Positions 58,946-64,000 of a stretch of DNA of 64,000 nucleotides are shown here, one piece after another. The position numbers and the translations under genes are program-made. Origin of the DNA: Phycicoccus sp. Root101 (lineage in GTDB: Bacteria; Actinomycetota; Actinomycetes; Actinomycetales; Dermatophilaceae); contig NZ_LMCM01000001.1 in NCBI RefSeq assembly GCF_001426245.1, positions 746,625 through 810,624 of the forward strand, in the 5' to 3' direction. The notes beneath the pieces were generated by a model. It had not been told where the DNA came from. It made no database searches and saw only the letters and a list, made by a program, of their open reading frames with translations. Position 1 is the stretch's first letter. Every line of letters starts with the position of its first letter.

Positions 58946-61374
58946 ATGACCGACTCGATCGATCGGATTGCGGACATCTGGGGCCCGCTGACCCCGCACG
59001 CGCGCGGAACGGCGTGGCCCGCTCGAGTCGATACTCACCTCGAGGAAGGCATCATCCCGGACTCCGTGGACCGTTGGGTCCAGTCGGCGTGCGTGCTGTG
59101 CAGCAACGGGTGCGGGTGTGACATCGCCGTCAAGGACGGCCGCATGGTCGGGGTGCGGGGGCGTGGCGGCGATGTCGTCAACCATGGGCGTCTGGGGCCA
59201 AAGGGCTTGTACGGCAGCACGCCGTGGGCATCGTCCCCAGATCGCCTGACCCGACCGATGGTGCGTCGGGACGGGGTCCTGGTGGAGACCGATTGGGCGA
59301 CCGCAATGGGCGAGGTCGTCGAGGTGAGCAAGCGCCTGCTCGAAGAGAAGGGACCTCTGTCACTCGGCTTCTACACCTCGGGGCAGCTGTTCATCGAGGA
59401 GTACTACGCGCTGGCCGTCATCGGCAAGGCGTGTCTGGGGACACCGCACATGGACGGCAACACGCGGCTGTGCACGGCTACGGCTGCGGCGTCGTTCAAG
59501 GAGAGCTTCGGCGCCGACGGACAACCTGGCTCGTACACGGACATAGAGCACTGTGACGCCATCTTCCTGTTCGGCCACAACATGGCCGAGACGCAGACGG
59601 TCCTGTGGACGCGCATCCTGGACCGCACGCGTGGCCCGAACCCGCCGACCATCGTCTGCATCGACCCGCGTCGCACGCTGGTCGCCGACGAGGCCATCCG
59701 CACCGGTGGCGTCCACCTCGCGGCGAAGGTGGGCACCAACCTGGCGCTGATGAACGCGTTGACCCGTGAGCTGTTCGTCAACGACTGGGTCGACCACGAG
59801 TGGGTGCAGGCGCACACCGTCGGGCGCGAATCTTCGGTGAGAGCGACCGCGTGCTGTCCACGGTCCTTCAGGGCTTCTACCAGTCTCACCAGGCGACAGC
59901 GGCGTCGGTCGCGGTCAACAACCTGCACCTTCTACGCGGGCTGATCGGCAAGGTGGGGTCCGGTGTGCTGCAGATGAATGGCCAGCCCACGGCCCAGAAC
60001 AACCGCGAGTGCGGGGCCGATGGCGACCTACCGGGCTTCCGCAACTGGGACAACGCTTCCCACGTGCAGGAACTCGCCGCCCTGTGGGACGTCGATGCGT
60101 CCGTCATACCTCACTGGGCTCCTCCAACGAACGCTATGGAGATCTTCGGCCACGCCGAGGAAGGCACCATCGGCATGCTGTGGGTGTCGGCGACCAACCC
60201 CGCGGTGTCCATGCCCGAGTCGGCCCGGATGCGCAAGATCCTCGGCGGTGAACAGTGCTTCGTCGTGGTGCAGGACCTCTTCCTGACCGAGACCGCGCAG
60301 ATGGCCGACGTGGTGCTCCCGGCCGCGGGCTGGGGTGAGAAGACGGGGACCTTCACCAACGTCAACCGCACCGTGCACCTGTCGGAGAAGGCTGTCGAAC
60401 CGCCGGAGCAGGCGAAGAGCGACCTCGAGATCTTCACGATGTATGCGGAGCTGATGGGCTTCACTGACCGCTCAGGTCGACCGTTGCCGTCGTTTCGTAC
60501 CCCCGAGGAGGCATTCGAGGCCTGGAAGGAGGCGACGGCAGGACGCCCGGTCGACTACACCGGACTGAGCTATGAGAAGCTCCGGGGCCCCACCGGCATC
60601 CCCTGGCCGGTGAACGCGCGGACTGCACCCGACGGCACCGACCGTCTCTACACCGACGCTGTCTTCCCCACCCAGACGGACGAGTGCGAGACCTACGGAC
60701 ACGACCTGCTCACGGGAGGTGCCGTCACTGAGACCGAGCACCGTGCCCTTGCCCCAGCCGGCAGGGCCTTCCTCAAGGGGTGCGAGTGGACCCCCGCCCA
60801 CGAGGTCCCGAGCGACGAATACCCGTTGCTGTTCACCACAGGTCGGACCGTCTACCAGTTCCGGTAGGGCGCGCAGGCTCAACGAGGCCGCACCCGATGC
60901 CTGGGTCGAGCTCAGCGCCGAGGATGCGGCCGGTCTCGGTGTCACCGAGGGCGACGTCGTGCGCGTCGAGTCACCCCGAGGCGCCATCGAGGTTCAGGCA
61001 CGCGTGGGCCGCGTCATGAAGGGAGCGGTGTTCGCGCCCTTCCACTACGGCACCTGGGACCTCACCGACGCCGAGGTCGACAGCCCTTCACGGCAGGCCA
61101 ACGAGCTGACCATGACCGTGTGGGACCCCGTGTCCAAGCAGCCGTACTTCAAGACGGCCGCCTGCCGAGTGGTCCCTCCCCTGCCCCCACCACGGCCGCC
61201 TCCGCACCCGCGGAGACCGACCTGCCACCGACCCGGGGAGGGACGCCCACATCCAGCGTCGTGCTCGACTCCATACCCGTCTATCCCAATGACCCTGCCC
61301 AGGCCCCCCGTCCTGGAAGCGGCACCCCTGCACCTGAAGGGGACGCCGGCACGTTGAACGAGGATCGGTCATGA
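58946..61374 (+). pseudogene. Molybdopterin oxidoreductase (nitrate reductase/FdhF-like), broken by three frame lesions
   Basis: A family of about 750 residues binding [4Fe-4S] and bis-MGD. The N-terminus shows ACVLCSNGCGCDI with cluster cysteines; the usual fourth cysteine is replaced by GRLGPKG, typical of this actinobacterial group. Three breaks: near 59820 about 85-90 nt including frame are missing after WVQAHTVG; at about 60866 some 17 nt that should encode HTRTK are lost after TVYQF, giving a stop; near 61165-61185 a shift in a C-rich run lets the last part end at TGA 61374, overlapping the next ATG. AAGGAG 7 nt before ATG 58946. Two deletions make simple sequencing error less likely. 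Confidence 0.8.
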
Positions 61375-61877
61375 GCACCCACCTCGCGACCTACGTCGCA
61401 CTCATCCACGCCAGCGAAGCCACCTTGGCCGACTCCTTCGACACCATCGGCCAAGGACATGCGAACCATCCGGACGTGCTGTTCACCTGCCAGGCCCTGG
61501 CCCAGATGAGCCGGAGCCACGTGGCGAAGCTGCAACCAGTTGTGGCCAGGTACGGCGAAGCCTCCGACGTCGAAGAACCACAACACCTGCACGCTTCGGG
61601 GGTCGGCGAGGCTCGCAGCGGAGCCGTCGGCCTGCTCCGCGACCTGCAGGACCTCCACATGCTTGCCACCCTCGTCGACAGCACCTGGACGGTCATCGGA
61701 CAAGGGGCGCAAGGACTTCGTGACCAGGAGCTCCTGTCCATCGAACAGGCCGCACGCAAGGACGTCTCGCGCCAGCTGGCGTGGCTGGTAACCCGGATGA
61801 AGTCTGCCGCTCCCCAGGCCCTGATCGTGGCTCCCCCGGTCGCCCCCGCGGCATCCGCCACCATCCGGAGGTCCTGA
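61371..61877 (+). CDS. Ferritin-like helical protein associated with the molybdopterin oxidoreductase
   Basis: A 168-residue all-helical protein with scattered Glu/His (LIHASEATLADSFDTIGQGH, SRSHVAKLQPVVARYGE) that resembles a small ferritin-like family regularly found downstream of this oxidoreductase type. It remains intact although its partner is broken. ATG overlaps the restored stop of the oxidoreductase (ATGA). Followed by a CaCA exchanger after 2 nt. Function unknown. Confidence 0.7.
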   Translation: MSTHLATYVALIHASEATLADSFDTIGQGHANHPDVLFTCQALAQMSRSHVAKLQPVVARYGEASDVEEPQHLHASGVGEARSGAVGLLRDLQDLHMLATLVDSTWTVIGQGAQGLRDQELLSIEQAARKDVSRQLAWLVTRMKSAAPQALIVAPPVAPAASATIRRS

Positions 61878-61879
61878 AC

Positions 61880-62947
61880 GTGTTGCCACACCTACCCTTG
61901 TGGGCGGAGCTCTTGCTCTTCGTGGCCAGCGCAGCCGTGATCTGGGTCGCGGGCATCCCGCTGTCCAACTACACGGACATCTTGGCCGACCGGCTCCACC
62001 TCGGTCAGGCGCTCGGTGGTCTCATCCTCCTTGCTGTTGCCACCAACCTGCCTGAGATCGCCATCACCTACAGCGCAGCGGCCAGCGGGAAGCTGGACGT
62101 GGCCGTGAGCAACATCCTCGGCGGTATCGCGATCCAGACGGTGGTCCTCGTCGTGCTGGACGCCTTCGGTGTTCGAGAACGACGGCCGCTGACGTACCAG
62201 GCCGCGAGCCTCACCCTGGTCATCGAGGGCGCGATCGTCCTTGCAGTGCTCGTCGTCGTGGTGATGGGCACCCAGCTGCCCAAGGGCCTCGTTGTCGCCC
62301 GGCTGACGCCCGACGTCGTGCTCATCGCGCTGGTCTGGGTCGCGGGGCTCATGCTGACCCAACGAGCCGGGGGGACGCTGCCGTGGTCCAACAGCGGTGA
62401 AGCCCCCGACAGCCAGCCGAAGCCCCGTGGCCACTCAAAGACGACCCGCTCAGCCGAGGCGACCCGAAAGGGCGTCAGCACCACCCGCGTCGTCCTCATC
62501 TTCGGTGCCGCAGCGGTGGCGACCCTGGTTGCCGGGGCCGTCGCCGAGGAGAGTGGCGCGGCGGCGGCCGACCAGGTGGGCCTGTCCGGGGTGCTTTTCG
62601 GTGCGACTGTGCTGGCGGCTGCGACGTCGCTGCCGGAGCTCAGTACGGGCTTGAATGCGACCAGGCAGGGTGACTACAAGCTCGCGTTTGGTGACATCTT
62701 CGGTGGCAACGCTTTCCTGCCGGTGCTCTTCTTGCTGGCGGTCCTGGTCTCGGGCAAGGCCGTCCTGCCCAACGCCCACGCTGCCGACATCTACCTCACC
62801 GGCCTGGCTGCACTTCTGACAGTCATCTACATGGCCGGCCTGATCTTTCGTCCCGGGAAGCAGCACGCCCGTCTCGGCATCGACAGCATCGCCGTGCTGG
62901 GGTTCTACGTCGTCGGTGTCATGGGGCTGGTCGTCCTCCCGCAGTAG
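61880..62947 (+). CDS. CaCA superfamily sodium/calcium-type exchanger
   Basis: A 355-residue antiporter with about ten helices and the two alpha-repeats: AVATNLPEIAITYSAAASGK (about 55-74) and AAATSLPELSTGLNATRQGD (about 252-271). A polar cytosolic loop of about 45 residues (PWSNSGEAPDSQPKPRGHSK region) separates the halves. GGAGGT 7 nt before the GTG. Cation specificity not determinable. Confidence 0.9.
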   Translation: MLPHLPLWAELLLFVASAAVIWVAGIPLSNYTDILADRLHLGQALGGLILLAVATNLPEIAITYSAAASGKLDVAVSNILGGIAIQTVVLVVLDAFGVRERRPLTYQAASLTLVIEGAIVLAVLVVVVMGTQLPKGLVVARLTPDVVLIALVWVAGLMLTQRAGGTLPWSNSGEAPDSQPKPRGHSKTTRSAEATRKGVSTTRVVLIFGAAAVATLVAGAVAEESGAAAADQVGLSGVLFGATVLAAATSLPELSTGLNATRQGDYKLAFGDIFGGNAFLPVLFLLAVLVSGKAVLPNAHAADIYLTGLAALLTVIYMAGLIFRPGKQHARLGIDSIAVLGFYVVGVMGLVVLPQ

Positions 62948-63428
62948 CACCCACGCCGCGCTTCCCGGCTCGTCCGCGGCACGGAGCGTCCCCGTCCCCC
63001 TTCGGACTCGTGAACCGAGTGCTTCGCCTACCCTCCATGGGCAGAACTTACTCAAACTTGGGAGCAGCTCTGCGAAAGCGACTGCGTGTGCGAAACGCGG
63101 GCATCCTCGACCCGAGGTGGATCGGGAGAGGAGCCGCGCTGCCGGTCATCTTGCTCCCGACCCCGCGGAAGGAGTCTGCGTGATCACTACGGGCGGTTCA
63201 CCGGCGACACCTTCGTCATCCATATGACCGATGACAGGGAAGGATTCAACAGGTTCGAGTCCGCGTGCCGCGCTGGGGCTCGGGGCTGGGCGAACGCCTT
63301 GGTCAGCCCCGGTCTGGGCAGGACGACCGAACTTGTGGTCTCGTGCGATGCCTGGTCTCGGTATTTCACGGCTTGACCTCGAGTCCTGACTACGTTTGCG
63401 GACGGCTCGCGCTGGGCACTCTTCTGAC
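62948..63428. other. 481-bp region upstream of the catalase gene
   Basis: Mostly no gene; one doubtful small ORF at 63224-63376. Presumably contains the catalase promoter, which I could not define. Confidence 0.4.
63224..63376 (+). CDS. Small hypothetical ORF, weakly supported
   Basis: A 50-residue frame starting ATG (TDDREGFNRFESACRAGARG, then GWANALVSPGLGRTTELVVS) with protein-like composition but no ribosome site or family. Confidence 0.25.
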   Translation: MTDDREGFNRFESACRAGARGWANALVSPGLGRTTELVVSCDAWSRYFTA

Positions 63429-64000
63429 ATGGCGAAGAAGAGCACGAAGCAGGGTGCCGAAGGGGCGACCAAGACGCAGGCGGCCACCGCGGACGGTGCA
63501 GCTGGGCAGCCACGCGAGCAGCGGACTGCGGTGACCGGTTCGGGGGGTGAGCTGCACCAGTCCGTGGATGATGGCGACGTCCTTACGACGGCGCACGGCA
63601 CCCCGCTGTCTGACAACCAGAACAGCCTCCGGGCGGGCCAGCGGGGTCCCACCCTGTTGGAGGACTTCGCCATGCGGGAGAAGATCTTCCACTTCGATCA
63701 TGAGCGGATCCCTGAGCGCGTCGTTCATGCTCGCGGTTATGGGGCGCACGGTACCTTCGAGACCACTGCCGACCTGTCTGACATCACTCGAGCGGCGATC
63801 TTCGCCACACCCGGCGCCACGACTGAGGCCTTCGTGCGGTTCTCCACGGTCGCCGGCGCAAAGGGGTCCTTCGACCTCGCGCGTGACGTGCGCGGGTTCG
63901 CGGTAAAGCTGTACACGACCGAGGGCAACTGGGACCTCGTCGGCAACAACATCCCGGTCTTCTTCATCCAGGACGCCATCAAGTTTCCCGACCTGGTCCA
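63429..64000 (+). CDS. Catalase, large-subunit clade, C-terminus beyond window
   Basis: The first 190 residues of a heme catalase that degrades H2O2. After a Lys/Gly-rich N-terminal extension typical of the large-subunit (KatE-like) type, the [20 protein letters not shown] block carries the distal active-site histidine, and [20 protein letters not shown] the conserved asparagine. ATG directly before the extension. Continues past the right edge. Confidence 0.93.
   Translation, partial: MAKKSTKQGAEGATKTQAATADGAAGQPREQRTAVTGSGGELHQSVDDGDVLTTAHGTPLSDNQNSLRAGQRGPTLLEDFAMREKIFHFDHERIPERVVHARGYGAHGTFETTADLSDITRAAIFATPGATTEAFVRFSTVAGAKGSFDLARDVRGFAVKLYTTEGNWDLVGNNIPVFFIQDAIKFPDLV

Overview
The window reads as chromosome of a high-GC actinomycete, most likely Micrococcales and close to the Intrasporangiaceae. 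Supporting this are the GC-rich third codon positions, many GTG starts, chained GTGA/ATGA stop-start overlaps, the mycothiol gene mshB, actinobacterial-type DapD, and WhiB, DUF3117, DUF3263 and ANTAR families. The placement is an inference from family content only. No rRNA, tRNA, CRISPR array or intact transposase was seen.

1-43.4 kb looks like core genome. In order: a leucyl aminopeptidase cut by the window edge, DUF3117 and an enoyl-CoA hydratase; a tightly overlapping minus-strand run (SRPBCC protein, Tag glycosylase, two PIG-V-like mannosyltransferases); a LOG-family gene; the lysine/diaminopimelate genes dapE and dapD (divergent) and further on dapC next to ferredoxin fdxA; citrate synthase; a Tat-exported beta-helix gene broken by a 100-bp tandem duplication; an overlapping operon (family-5 solute-binding lipoprotein, mshB, flavin reductase, VanW protein); typA and mutT; a complete five-gene peptide ABC transporter; phhB and a VIT1-like transporter; a cell-surface module (fasciclin, DUF4397, class F sortase, ECF sigma, zinc-type anti-sigma) resembling the mycobacterial SigK/RskA locus; a DUF1989/GntA-like pair with a hemerythrin; and a whiB/merR and an eamA/lysR divergent pair.

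43.4-64 kb is accessory in character: a lower-GC feel, larger gaps, gene remnants (tyrosine recombinase, ATP-dependent DNA ligase, DUF6328 protein, frameshifted GAF-ANTAR gene, a molybdopterin oxidoreductase with three lesions) and many stress or signalling genes. These include a CmpX-like channel, PRC-barrel/DUF2382, three ANTAR-domain genes within 4.1 kb, an operon of an NRAMP-like transporter with a PRC-barrel-like protein, a lipoprotein and two tiny ORFs, TetR and MarR regulators, an alpha/beta hydrolase, a CaCA exchanger and the start of a large catalase.

Two non-gene signals recur. First, several genes have a TANNNT -10 box 6-7 nt before the start codon, implying leaderless mRNAs; two divergent pairs show this on both strands, one with overlapping -10 boxes. 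Second, two related long palindromes flank a DUF559 nuclease gene, and their cores carry GGTATG(G/C)C, an octamer that looks over-represented in the core part despite the GC bias.
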